From UTCFX2 sp002050125 (lineage in GTDB: Bacteria; Chloroflexota; Anaerolineae; Anaerolineales; UBA4823): a DNA stretch of 64,000 bases. Position numbers and translations under genes: made by a program. The stretch spans positions 186,001 through 250,000 of the forward strand of contig JAOSJQ010000001.1 of the NCBI GenBank assembly GCA_027494035.1, read 5' to 3'. Positions 44,576-52,793 of this stretch are shown one piece after another. Numbering within the stretch: the first letter of the stretch is position 1; every line of letters starts with the position of its first letter. The notes beneath the pieces were generated by a model. That model was not told the origin of the DNA. It saw nothing but the letters and a program-made list of their open reading frames with translations, and did no database searches.

Positions 44576-45820
44576 ATGAAAATATTCCTTCGATACACCA
44601 TAATGATTCTGTTTTGCATCGGGCTTGCCGCCTGCGCTGGACCACAAGGACCAGAAGGATCGATTGGTCCAGCCGGTCCGCCTGGACCGGAGGGTCCTCA
44701 AGGACCGGCAGGCGTGCAAGGTCCCGCGGGTCCTGCGGGCGCGGATGCGCCATTCACCGGACCTGATTTTGTCGGCGACCAGACCTGCAGCGGCTGCCAC
44801 CAAGACATTTACGATGTGTATAAAAAATCCGGTCACCCCTGGATCTTAAACCCTGTGGTGGATAACCAACCCCCAGCCTACCCGTCCACGAGTGTCAGCG
44901 CCTTGCCCCAGGGCTACACCTGGAAAGATATTCAATATGTCATCGGCGGGTACGGATGGAAAGCCCTTTTTATCGGTTCTGACGGTTTTATCGTCACCGA
45001 CGCTCCCGGAAATTCGGGAGATTCCGATTATCTGAACCAATACAATCTGGCAAATTCAATGCTTGAGAAAAAGGCAGAACTGGTTCCTTTTGAACCAGGC
45101 GCCGCTCAATTAGCCTACGATTGCGGCGTCTGTCATACGACCGGTTTCTCGCCGCGCGGAAACCAGGAAAACCTGGCAGGATTGGCTGGCGCATGGGCGC
45201 AAGAAGGCGTTCGCTGCGAAGCCTGCCACGGGCCCGGCAGTCTGCACGCCAGGAACCCCTCCAGCTTCGATATGAAAATTGACCGCTCTGCCGCGGCTTG
45301 CGAGAAATGTCACACCCGTGGATCAGGCGACACGCTCTCTGTCAGCAATGGTTTTATCCAGCACAGCGGCAGTTATGGGGACCTGTTCCCGGGAAAACAC
45401 GTTCTGCTGGATTGTGTCATCTGTCATGATCCACATGTCGGGGTCGCTCAAAATCGTCTGAGCGGACAAGCGACTACCCGGGTAACTTGCGATCAGTGTC
45501 ACAGCGCCCAACGCGGACAACACAAGGTCGATATGCACGCTTCCCTGAATCTGGCTTGCACCGAATGTCACATGCCAAAACTGATCCAAGTCGCCTGGGG
45601 CGACCCCGAACGCTTCAGCGCCGATTTTCGCACCCATGCAGTGATCATCAATCCGAACCAGATCAGCCAATTCAAAGAAGGCGACGGCGCTTTGCTGCCC
45701 GAGATCGGTTTGGACTACGCTTGCAGGCACTGTCATGGTGGCGGTTTCGCTTCCGATAAAACGGACGAGGAGTTGTTGGCGGCTGCGTCAGACTATCATT
45801 CCGCTTCCACAGAACCGTAA
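44576..45820 (+). CDS. Octaheme cytochrome c lipoprotein with collagen-like tract
   Basis: 414 residues. The lipobox is GLAAC (Cys20). Twelve uninterrupted Gly-X-Y triplets follow (about residues 22-57, rich in GPQ, GPA, GPE), and then eight CXXCH motifs: CSGCH, CGVCH, CEACH, CEKCH, CVICH, CDQCH, CTECH, CRHCH. The part around CEACHGPGSLHARNP resembles cytochrome c554-type folds. The collagen-like segment could form a trimeric stalk holding the heme domain away from the membrane. It is the first gene of the island. Substrate or partner is unknown. Confidence 0.88.
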   Translation: MKIFLRYTIMILFCIGLAACAGPQGPEGSIGPAGPPGPEGPQGPAGVQGPAGPAGADAPFTGPDFVGDQTCSGCHQDIYDVYKKSGHPWILNPVVDNQPPAYPSTSVSALPQGYTWKDIQYVIGGYGWKALFIGSDGFIVTDAPGNSGDSDYLNQYNLANSMLEKKAELVPFEPGAAQLAYDCGVCHTTGFSPRGNQENLAGLAGAWAQEGVRCEACHGPGSLHARNPSSFDMKIDRSAAACEKCHTRGSGDTLSVSNGFIQHSGSYGDLFPGKHVLLDCVICHDPHVGVAQNRLSGQATTRVTCDQCHSAQRGQHKVDMHASLNLACTECHMPKLIQVAWGDPERFSADFRTHAVIINPNQISQFKEGDGALLPEIGLDYACRHCHGGGFASDKTDEELLAAASDYHSASTEP

Positions 45821-45952
45821 AGCGATGCGGTTACCCCTCCCTGATATGGCATAGGATCAAGAACAGAAATGCTGCGCTTGATTGCCTCTATCACTATTAC
45901 ATCTATCGTCATGAGAGATGACGTTTCTTACTGCCATTTTCGGATAAAAAGT

Positions 45953-45965
45953 ATAGAATTTCTAT
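45953..45965. promoter_or_regulatory. Dyad and -10-like element upstream of the second octaheme gene
   Basis: ATAGAA-T-TTCTAT is a short perfect dyad overlapping a TAGAAT -10-like sequence, about 65 bases upstream of the ATG at 46029. The 208-base gap here is the only sizeable break before the tightly packed genes that follow, so a second promoter is plausible. Confidence 0.4.
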
Positions 45966-46028
45966 CAGATTCGCTCACCACCCAGAAGTTTACTGGGCAT
46001 ACCAGCTCAATGACGGAGTCGTTGTGAT

Positions 46029-47018
46029 ATGAAAAAAAGGTACTTACTTCCCAACAGATGGAGCTTGCTTGCATTTGGCTTACTTTTCGGTCTCAGCGTT
46101 GGGTTGGGCGCAGCCATAAGCCTAGCCCATCCAGCAGTAGCTGCTCCACCACCCGCTCCGCCAGAACAGGTGCCTTCGTATGCTGGTTCGTCGGCGTGCG
46201 CGAATTGCCACAAAGATATTTTTGAAAATTGGACCTCGACGCGTCACGCTCAAGCTTTTTCCTCTCCCATTTTCCAAAGAAATTGGGATGAACTGAGCAA
46301 ACAGACGGCTTGCTTGCAGTGCCACACAACCGGGTTCAATTCACAGGATGGCACTTATGCGGAAGTTGGTGTGACTTGCGAAGCCTGTCATGGTCCTTTT
46401 CAGCCACGGCATCCGGCTGAACCGATGGCGCGCACACCCAACGCAGAGTTGTGCAGTACCTGCCATAAAACCACAACTGACGAGTGGCGGGCAAGCCCTC
46501 ATCAGAATGCCGGCGTTCAATGCCAGGCTTGCCACAATCCGCACAGCCAGACCCCAATGGCAGATTCGATCACGGCGCTGTGCACGAATTGTCATAAAGA
46601 GATGGGCGATTCGTTCACTCATAGCACCCATGCCAACGCCGGGCTGGAATGCAGCAATTGCCATATGTACACGCCGCCCCGCACACAAAGCCCGATTGGC
46701 GGGCTGGTCCCCACCGGTCACACGTTTACCGTTGGGTCCGACGCGTGCATTGGCTGCCACCAGGAAACTGTACATACGCGCGACGAACTGCTCAAGCTTG
46801 GCGGGATTGTGCTGCCGACGCCAGAGGTGAACGTCGAGAATTTGAAACAAGAAATCCTCAACCAGGAAAAAACGATTACAAATTTACAGGTATCCAGCCA
46901 GACTCGGTTGTACACCGGTTTAATTCAGGGCGCCATCATCGGCTTGGTCACAGGCGGAGCGGCTGCCTGGATTGTGGGTCGGCGCATCCGGGTCATCGAG
47001 GAAGAAAATAATGAGTGA
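46029..47018 (+). CDS. Membrane-anchored octaheme cytochrome c
   Basis: 329 residues. A signal peptide or anchor (about 12-32) ends near AVAA. Eight CXXCH follow: CANCH, CLQCH, CEACH, CSTCH, CQACH, CTNCH, CSNCH, CIGCH. A coiled coil (VNVENLKQEILNQEKTITNL) and a C-terminal membrane helix (about 296-318) complete it. No CXXCK motif is present, so it is not a canonical NrfA nitrite reductase. Its overlap with a ferredoxin gene and then an NrfD gene suggests it is the multiheme subunit of an Hmc/Nrf-like quinone-linked complex. Confidence 0.88.
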   Translation: MKKRYLLPNRWSLLAFGLLFGLSVGLGAAISLAHPAVAAPPPAPPEQVPSYAGSSACANCHKDIFENWTSTRHAQAFSSPIFQRNWDELSKQTACLQCHTTGFNSQDGTYAEVGVTCEACHGPFQPRHPAEPMARTPNAELCSTCHKTTTDEWRASPHQNAGVQCQACHNPHSQTPMADSITALCTNCHKEMGDSFTHSTHANAGLECSNCHMYTPPRTQSPIGGLVPTGHTFTVGSDACIGCHQETVHTRDELLKLGGIVLPTPEVNVENLKQEILNQEKTITNLQVSSQTRLYTGLIQGAIIGLVTGGAAAWIVGRRIRVIEEENNE

Positions 47019-47880
47019 GAATCTTAACGAACAGAAAAGCCCCAAGAAAACCAAGAAGAACACGCGCGTGACCGTCGATATCACGCGCCGGGATGTACTA
47101 ACCCTGGCGGGTATCGCAGCCGGCTCGGCAGTTGCCTCTGTGGCGCTGACCAGCGGACCGCTATCGCCATTCGCGGGTCTGCAACGGGAACAGTTAACCG
47201 CCGGCGAGGAAAGCGCCGGGCACGGGGCAACCGGAAAACATCATTGGGGCATGGTGATTGATCTGGATCGGTGTATCGGCTGCGAATACTGCCTGCGGGC
47301 TTGCTCAGCCGCCAATGATGTGGCTTCGGACAAGCCCTGGAACATCGTAGTTCCTGAACAGACATCCACAGGCGTGCCTTTTTACTTTTCCCGCCCATGC
47401 TTGCATTGCCAGGTTGCGCCCTGTGTTGAGGTTTGCCCGGTGCGAGCCACCTATGTCCGCGAAGACGGGCTGGTGGTGATGGACTATGACCGCTGCATCG
47501 GCTGCCGCTATTGTGAAGTCGCCTGTCCCTATGATGCTCGGAAATTCAATTGGGAAGAGAATCAAGAGGAAAACAAATATATTCCAACTTGGGGCATTGC
47601 TGAAGTACCGCGGCGCCCGCGCGGCGTAGTGGAGAAATGCACCTTCTGCATCCATCGGATTGATCAAGGGCTGGAGAATGATCTGGTTCCAGGCGTCGAC
47701 CCCGAGGCTACCCCGGCATGCGTTAACATTTGCCCGGTGGGGGCGCGCATCTTTGGAGACTTGAAAGATCCAAAGAGCAAGGTCGCGCAGGTGATCGCCA
47801 AAAACCCAACGATCGTCCTGCGCGAAGAACTTGGGACCCGCCCAAGCGTGTACTATATTCCGCCGAAGGAGGGTTTGTAA
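47011..47880 (+). CDS. Tat-exported four-cluster ferredoxin subunit (NrfC/HmcB/DmsB type)
   Basis: 289 residues from ATG 47011, 8 bases inside the preceding gene. A twin-arginine signal (TRRDVLTLAGIAAGSAVAS) precedes four 4Fe-4S motifs: RCIGCEYCLRAC, PCLHCQVAPCVEVCP, RCIGCRYCEVACP and KCTFC paired with ACVNICP. This is the electron-transfer subunit that links a periplasmic redox partner to an NrfD-type membrane protein. Lack of a molybdopterin subunit nearby makes an octaheme cytochrome the likely partner. Confidence 0.92.
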   Translation: MSENLNEQKSPKKTKKNTRVTVDITRRDVLTLAGIAAGSAVASVALTSGPLSPFAGLQREQLTAGEESAGHGATGKHHWGMVIDLDRCIGCEYCLRACSAANDVASDKPWNIVVPEQTSTGVPFYFSRPCLHCQVAPCVEVCPVRATYVREDGLVVMDYDRCIGCRYCEVACPYDARKFNWEENQEENKYIPTWGIAEVPRRPRGVVEKCTFCIHRIDQGLENDLVPGVDPEATPACVNICPVGARIFGDLKDPKSKVAQVIAKNPTIVLREELGTRPSVYYIPPKEGL

Positions 47881-47883
47881 GCC

Positions 47884-49107
47884 ATGACTGCCACAACCAT
47901 CGACAAAAAACCTTTTCAGGTGAACCCCGGTCTGATCGCCTGGTTCATGCTGATCGGTGTGCTGCTGCTGATAGGCGCCTTCTCAGCATTCCGGGTCTTT
48001 TCCCAGGGTCTTGTGGTCACCAACATGAACAACACCGTGCCGTGGGGTCTCTGGATCACGATCGATCTTTCATCGATTGCGCTTGGAGCGGGCGCATTCA
48101 CGCTTTCTGCGATTGTGTATTTGATGGGGTTGAAAAACTTCCAGCCGATTATTCGTTTAGCGATCTACATCGGCTTCATCGGCTACACTGCTGCTCTGCT
48201 CACGCTGATCATGGACATCGGCAGACCGGACCGTTTCTGGCATCCCTGGGTCTATTGGAATGTCCACTCGGTCTTATGGGAAATCACCTGGTGCATTACG
48301 ATCTACCTCACCATTATGGTTTTCGAATTCCTTCCCGTGATCACCGAACTCAAATTCTTTGATCGCTGGCCCTGGACGAGAACGGCAGCCCACAAACTCC
48401 ACACTGCCGCGCCCGCGCTCGCCCTGGTCGGGCTGCTGATCTCGCTCCTGCACCAATCTTCCCTGGGCGCCACCTATGGCATCCTAAAGGGCCGCCCGAT
48501 TTGGTTCAAGCCCAGCATGCCCATCATGTTCATTTTGTCCGCGATCGCGGTCGGTCCTGCGCTGACGATGTCAGTGGCGTTTGTCGTCGAATGGGTCACC
48601 GGTAAACGCAGAATACCGCATGAGGTACTCTTCACCATTGCACGCTACAGCGGTTTTGCTCTGCTCGTCTATGGCTATCTGCGTTTTTGGGACACGATGG
48701 CAACCACTTACTATGGGCGCACACCTCTGGTTACGCAAGCGCTTACGCTGCTGAGGGAGACTACCCCGTACAATTTCAGCTTTTGGGTGTTGGAAATCAT
48801 CTTAGGCGTAGTCGTTCCAGCGATTTTCTTCCTCACGCCGCGCTTCAACCGCCGGCCCTGGTTTCTCGTGGCTGGCACAGGCTTAGCCGTGATAGGAATC
48901 ATCGTGAACCGTTGGAATGTGACGGTATCCGGATTGACCGTTCCCCTGTCATATTCACCGGGGGTGCTTTATCAGGCGCCGATGGGTCAATACTTCCCCA
49001 ACCTTTCTGAATGGGGCATCGCATTGGGAATTTTTGGCTACATGATGTTTATGCTCACCATCGGCGTGCTCTTCCTGCCTTTGTTTCCAAAGGAGGAAAA
49101 ACATTGA
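47884..49107 (+). CDS. NrfD/PsrC/HmcC-type quinone-interacting membrane protein
   Basis: 407 residues with about ten membrane helices. Family features are NMNNTVPWGLWITIDLSSIALGAG near the start (a quinone-site region) and GRPDRFWHPWVYWNVHS. It starts 4 bases after the ferredoxin gene. It would exchange electrons between menaquinone and the ferredoxin/octaheme subunits. Direction cannot be told from sequence. Confidence 0.92.
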   Translation: MTATTIDKKPFQVNPGLIAWFMLIGVLLLIGAFSAFRVFSQGLVVTNMNNTVPWGLWITIDLSSIALGAGAFTLSAIVYLMGLKNFQPIIRLAIYIGFIGYTAALLTLIMDIGRPDRFWHPWVYWNVHSVLWEITWCITIYLTIMVFEFLPVITELKFFDRWPWTRTAAHKLHTAAPALALVGLLISLLHQSSLGATYGILKGRPIWFKPSMPIMFILSAIAVGPALTMSVAFVVEWVTGKRRIPHEVLFTIARYSGFALLVYGYLRFWDTMATTYYGRTPLVTQALTLLRETTPYNFSFWVLEIILGVVVPAIFFLTPRFNRRPWFLVAGTGLAVIGIIVNRWNVTVSGLTVPLSYSPGVLYQAPMGQYFPNLSEWGIALGIFGYMMFMLTIGVLFLPLFPKEEKH

Positions 49108-49223
49108 AATATACCCTGACGATGAATGATCGCCGGAATGTGATGCGGTTTGATAAATTAGCCGATCGACCAACTGTAATCTGGCAGTATTTTATGGGTT
49201 TCCGCCCGGTGGGACCCGAATAG
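49104..49223 (+). CDS. 39-residue small protein, unknown
   Basis: A TTG start at 49104 overlaps the NrfD stop (TTGA) and has AGGAGG 7 bases upstream. It encodes a 39-residue soluble peptide starting MKYTLTMNDRRNVMRF and ending MGFRPVGPE. It sits between strongly coupled genes, so translation is likely. I see no homology. It may be a small accessory subunit of the membrane complex, or unimportant spacer. Confidence 0.5.
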   Translation: MKYTLTMNDRRNVMRFDKLADRPTVIWQYFMGFRPVGPE

Positions 49224-49239
49224 TTCGGAGGGTAAGCCA

Positions 49240-49440
49240 ATGGACGAACAAAACGCTACCTCGTTTATGGTCGCTTTCTTTTTAGTGCTCCGATGTCTCG
49301 TCCCTCTCTTGATTATGCTTGGCGTCTCATTCATCCTGAAGAAGATCGGTCTGATCCGTGAACCGCCCAAGCGACCGCCAGATCGCTCCAAAGACAATTC
49401 GGAGCACCAGAATGGCAATGGAGGGTTTGCTCATGCCTGA
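49240..49440 (+). CDS. 66-residue single-pass membrane protein
   Basis: A good GGAGGG lies 9 bases before ATG 49240. The product has one membrane helix (about 9-34, FMVAFFLVLRCLVPLLIML) and a Pro/Lys-rich hydrophilic tail (REPPKRPPDRSKDN). It overlaps the next gene by 8 bases. It may be a small subunit of the cytochrome complex. Family not recognised. Confidence 0.65.
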   Translation: MDEQNATSFMVAFFLVLRCLVPLLIMLGVSFILKKIGLIREPPKRPPDRSKDNSEHQNGNGGFAHA

Positions 49441-50551
49441 GAGACGAAACCGCATCCCTCTGACGCTCATCCTCTTCGGAGCGCTGGCGCTGGCGAGCAC
49501 ACTCTTCCTATTTCTGTCTGCCGGTCACCACGTTCATGCGAAGCCAGCCGCCCAAGAGACCGAAGAATACTGTCTGAGCTGTCACAACAACCCGGACCTT
49601 ACGCTGACCCTCCCCAGCGGCGAGGCTCTTTCGCTCTATGTGTCGCCAGAGACACTGGGACATTCGATCCATTCGCAAACCGGGATCGAGTGCGAAGCCT
49701 GTCATACCGACATTAAAACTTACCCCCATCCCGAAATCAATTTTTCGTCGCATCGCGAATTATCCCGATCGTATTATCTTGCCTGCCAAAAATGCCATCC
49801 GTCTAATTATGAAAAGACGATGGACAGCATCCATGCCAAAATCGCGGAGGCGGGGAATCTGGATGCCCCGATCTGCACGGATTGCCATGGCGCGCACGAT
49901 GTTCAGCCGGCTGGAGAGCCGCGCAGCCTGATCTCGACCACCTGCGGAAAATGCCACGATCAGGTTTACACGGAGTATCGCGACAGCGTTCATGGAAAGG
50001 CGCTGATCGAAGAAGATAATCCGGACGTGCCTGTCTGCACCGACTGTCACGGCGTCCACAATATTCAGGATCCACGCACCGCACAATTTCGGATCGAATC
50101 TCCTGATTTATGCGCCAGGTGCCACGCCGATCAGCAGCTCATGGCGAAATACGGGCTTTCTGCAGACGTGTACAACCTCTACAACTTATCCTGGCATGGG
50201 GTGGATATTTCCATATATAAGACCAGGTGGCCAACAATCTGGCACAATAGCGCAGTCTGTTCTGATTGTCATGGAGTGCACTCGATCCGCGCAACAGACG
50301 ATCCCGTCTCTAAGGTTTATCCGGCTAACCTGTTAGCAACCTGCCAGCAATGCCACCCCGATGCAGGCCCAAACTGGACGGCTGCCTGGGTAGGACATAA
50401 CCGCATCGACCCGGCGCGAACCCCGATCTTGTATTCCACCGAACAGTTTTATTCAACATTTATTCCTGCGGTGCTGGGGTTGTCTGGGGTTTACGTTTTA
50501 CTGCAACTCTTTCATGAGATCGTTAGCCGCGTCAAGAGGAGCCTGCCGTGA
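49433..50551 (+). CDS. Nonaheme cytochrome c, membrane-anchored (copy 1)
   Basis: 372 residues from ATG 49433, with GGAGGG upstream. A signal/anchor helix (about 9-32), nine CXXCH (CLSCH, CEACH, CQKCH, CTDCH, CGKCH, CTDCH, CARCH, CSDCH, CQQCH) and a C-terminal membrane helix (about 343-362) are present. Repeated CxDCHGVHxI units with DPRTA recur. It overlaps the following cytochrome b gene (ATG/GTGA type coupling). The pair forms a quinol-to-heme-chain unit, repeated by the next two genes. Confidence 0.9.
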   Translation: MPERRNRIPLTLILFGALALASTLFLFLSAGHHVHAKPAAQETEEYCLSCHNNPDLTLTLPSGEALSLYVSPETLGHSIHSQTGIECEACHTDIKTYPHPEINFSSHRELSRSYYLACQKCHPSNYEKTMDSIHAKIAEAGNLDAPICTDCHGAHDVQPAGEPRSLISTTCGKCHDQVYTEYRDSVHGKALIEEDNPDVPVCTDCHGVHNIQDPRTAQFRIESPDLCARCHADQQLMAKYGLSADVYNLYNLSWHGVDISIYKTRWPTIWHNSAVCSDCHGVHSIRATDDPVSKVYPANLLATCQQCHPDAGPNWTAAWVGHNRIDPARTPILYSTEQFYSTFIPAVLGLSGVYVLLQLFHEIVSRVKRSLP

Positions 50552-51288
50552 GCCTGCCGCAAGATAATCAGACCACTTCCTCCGATCCGATTAGAATTGA
50601 ACGTTCGTTTCTGCGGTTCACGCTTGCCCAAAGGTGGGAACATGCCTTATTGTTGCTCAGTGTGGCAGTTCTCTTCCTCACTGGAATTCCACAAAAATAT
50701 AACGACACCTCCTGGAGCCAGTGGATCATCGCCACGCCAGAGCGGCTGGAGCTTTTGCAGCAAATCCACCACATCTTTGCGCTGCTGCTCATCGCGACGG
50801 TCGTGTATCATCTAGGCAACGGCATATACCTGATGGCTCGCCGCCGGCTCCCAGGGGATATGTTCATCACCTGGAAAGATTTTCAGGACGCCTGGCAGAT
50901 GGTGAAATACCTTCTATTTATCGATCGCCATCCACCAAAATTCGGCAAATATAATTTCGAACAAAAAATCACCTATTGGTTTTTGTTTCTGGGGATCGGC
51001 ATTCTGATCATTTCGGGGCTCACCCTTTGGTTTCCCATTCAGGTCACAAAATTCCTGCCCGGCGGAGTTATTCCGGCTGCTTACCTGGCGCATCGTAATG
51101 AAGCCATCGTGGCAGCAATCTTTATCGTCATCTGGCACTTCTTCCACGTCCATATTCAACGCCTTAATTTAAGCATCTTCACTGGAAGAATGAACGAGGA
51201 AGAGGTGCGCCAATATCATGCTCTGGAATATGAACGGTTAACTGGCAATGTAACCGAAGACGCCGCTGAACCAGGAGGAAGCGAGTGA
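50548..51288 (+). CDS. Cytochrome b subunit (FdhI/b561 type)
   Basis: 246 residues with four membrane helices and His pairs for b-type hemes: RWEHALLLL, QQIHHIFALL, YHLGNG and IWHFFHVHIQRLN. The start is a GTG overlapping the nonaheme stop. It would take electrons from menaquinol and pass them to the adjacent nonaheme cytochrome, or the reverse. The next b-type subunit (52786) shares its layout. Confidence 0.87.
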   Translation: MSLPQDNQTTSSDPIRIERSFLRFTLAQRWEHALLLLSVAVLFLTGIPQKYNDTSWSQWIIATPERLELLQQIHHIFALLLIATVVYHLGNGIYLMARRRLPGDMFITWKDFQDAWQMVKYLLFIDRHPPKFGKYNFEQKITYWFLFLGIGILIISGLTLWFPIQVTKFLPGGVIPAAYLAHRNEAIVAAIFIVIWHFFHVHIQRLNLSIFTGRMNEEEVRQYHALEYERLTGNVTEDAAEPGGSE

Positions 51289-52793
51289 TGCCGATCCGAC
51301 GCGCTGTATTTTTCATCCTCTCCGGTCTCGCGTTGATTCTCTTCTCCATCAGCGTCTTCTTCGTCACAAGTGCATCGGCAAAGCCGGCGGTGCAGGAGGT
51401 TCCGACCGAAACCCCACCCCCGGCAGCCGAAACGCCGGTTGCGCCGCCCGAAGGCGCTACCCCCAACCTTTCGCTCGCAGACGATTATTGTCTGGGCTGC
51501 CACGGTGCGCCGGGCGAAACGCTGACCCTCCCCAGCAGCGAGGAGTGGGATCTTTATACGCCGGCTGAAATGCACCAGGCTTCGATCCACGGTCAGATGG
51601 GATACGCCTGCGTACAGTGCCATACGGAGGTAGGCGAATATCCGCACCCGCCATTTCAGGCAAACGATCTGCGCGATGTGACGCTCCAACTGAACAACGT
51701 GTGCGGTCGCTGTCACACCTCACAGTTCGAGCTCGAACAAGACAGCGTGCATTCCGCCGCGCGCGCGGCTGGCATACGTGAAGCAGCGGTGTGCGTCGAC
51801 TGCCATACCGCTCACGAAGTGCGCCAGTTGACCGATCCGAATACCCATAAATTGCTGCCAGAAACGCGCCAATGGATTCCGGAGCGATGCGGGTTATGCC
51901 ACAGCGAGATCTATCAGAAATACGCCCAGAGCGTACATGGAACCGCGTTGAGCGAAGGCAATCCCGATGTTCCCACGTGCATCGATTGTCATGGGGTGCA
52001 TAACATCGAAGATCCGCGCACCGCATACTTCCGCTTGCGATCGCCCCAGATGTGCGCCAAATGCCACACCGATGCTAAGCTGATGGCGAAATACGGTCTC
52101 TCAACCACCGTTTTGAACACCTACGTGGACGATTTTCACGGCACGACTGCCGTGCTATTCGAAAAACTATCCCCCGATGCGCAGGTGAATACGCCGGTTT
52201 GTTATGACTGTCACGGCGTGCACGATATAAACTCGGTCAATGACCCGGAAACCGGGCTGCAAATGCGGGCTAACCTGTTAAAGCGCTGCCAGATCTGCCA
52301 CCCCGACGCAAACACGAACTTCCCAGCGGCGTGGATGTCGCATTACGAACCCTCGCCCGAGGTCTACCCGCTGGTCTATTATGTCAATCTGTTCTACAAA
52401 TACTTTATTCCGATCACCCTAAGCGGGATGGCTCTTCTCGTAGTGCTGGATGTCAGCCGCGGCATGCTCAATCGCCGCAGGGAACGCGTGATTCAAGCTG
52501 CCGAGAAGCCAGGCGAAATTCAACCCGATCTGGACGTAGAGGGGGATGAAGATATGGAGTTGAGCGCGTCTGCCGAAGATCCTGCAAATGCAGGCAAGAC
52601 AGTCGAATCGGCGGGCGCGCAAATAGCAGAAAAAGAAGAGGTTCATCCCGAGGCGTCGGAGGTTGAAACAGAAGCGAGCCAGTTGGTTGACGATCATGCG
52701 ACTGCCCTTGCAGAGGATGTAACGCACAAAGACAAAGACAAGGATCAGGGCGTAGAAACCGCAACGGATGAGGCGGAGGACAACCATGGATGA
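51288..52793 (+). CDS. Nonaheme cytochrome c, membrane-anchored, acidic tail (copy 2)
   Basis: 501 residues from ATG 51288, with AGGAGG 9 bases upstream (a GTG at 51285 is possible). Signal helix, Pro/Thr linker and nine CXXCH (CLGCH, CVQCH, CGRCH, CVDCH, CGLCH, CIDCH, CAKCH, CYDCH, CQICH). The order and the DCHGVHNIEDPRTA, MAKYGLS segments closely match copy 1, so the two arose by duplication. A membrane helix (about 374-393) is followed by a 110-residue, strongly acidic tail absent from copy 1. The tail would be cytoplasmic and could be a docking or regulatory segment. Confidence 0.9.
   Translation: MPIRRAVFFILSGLALILFSISVFFVTSASAKPAVQEVPTETPPPAAETPVAPPEGATPNLSLADDYCLGCHGAPGETLTLPSSEEWDLYTPAEMHQASIHGQMGYACVQCHTEVGEYPHPPFQANDLRDVTLQLNNVCGRCHTSQFELEQDSVHSAARAAGIREAAVCVDCHTAHEVRQLTDPNTHKLLPETRQWIPERCGLCHSEIYQKYAQSVHGTALSEGNPDVPTCIDCHGVHNIEDPRTAYFRLRSPQMCAKCHTDAKLMAKYGLSTTVLNTYVDDFHGTTAVLFEKLSPDAQVNTPVCYDCHGVHDINSVNDPETGLQMRANLLKRCQICHPDANTNFPAAWMSHYEPSPEVYPLVYYVNLFYKYFIPITLSGMALLVVLDVSRGMLNRRRERVIQAAEKPGEIQPDLDVEGDEDMELSASAEDPANAGKTVESAGAQIAEKEEVHPEASEVETEASQLVDDHATALAEDVTHKDKDKDQGVETATDEAEDNHG

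Noticed and set aside
46029..47018. NrfA-type or octaheme nitrite reductase
   Set aside because: No CXXCK active-site heme motif and a C-terminal membrane anchor.
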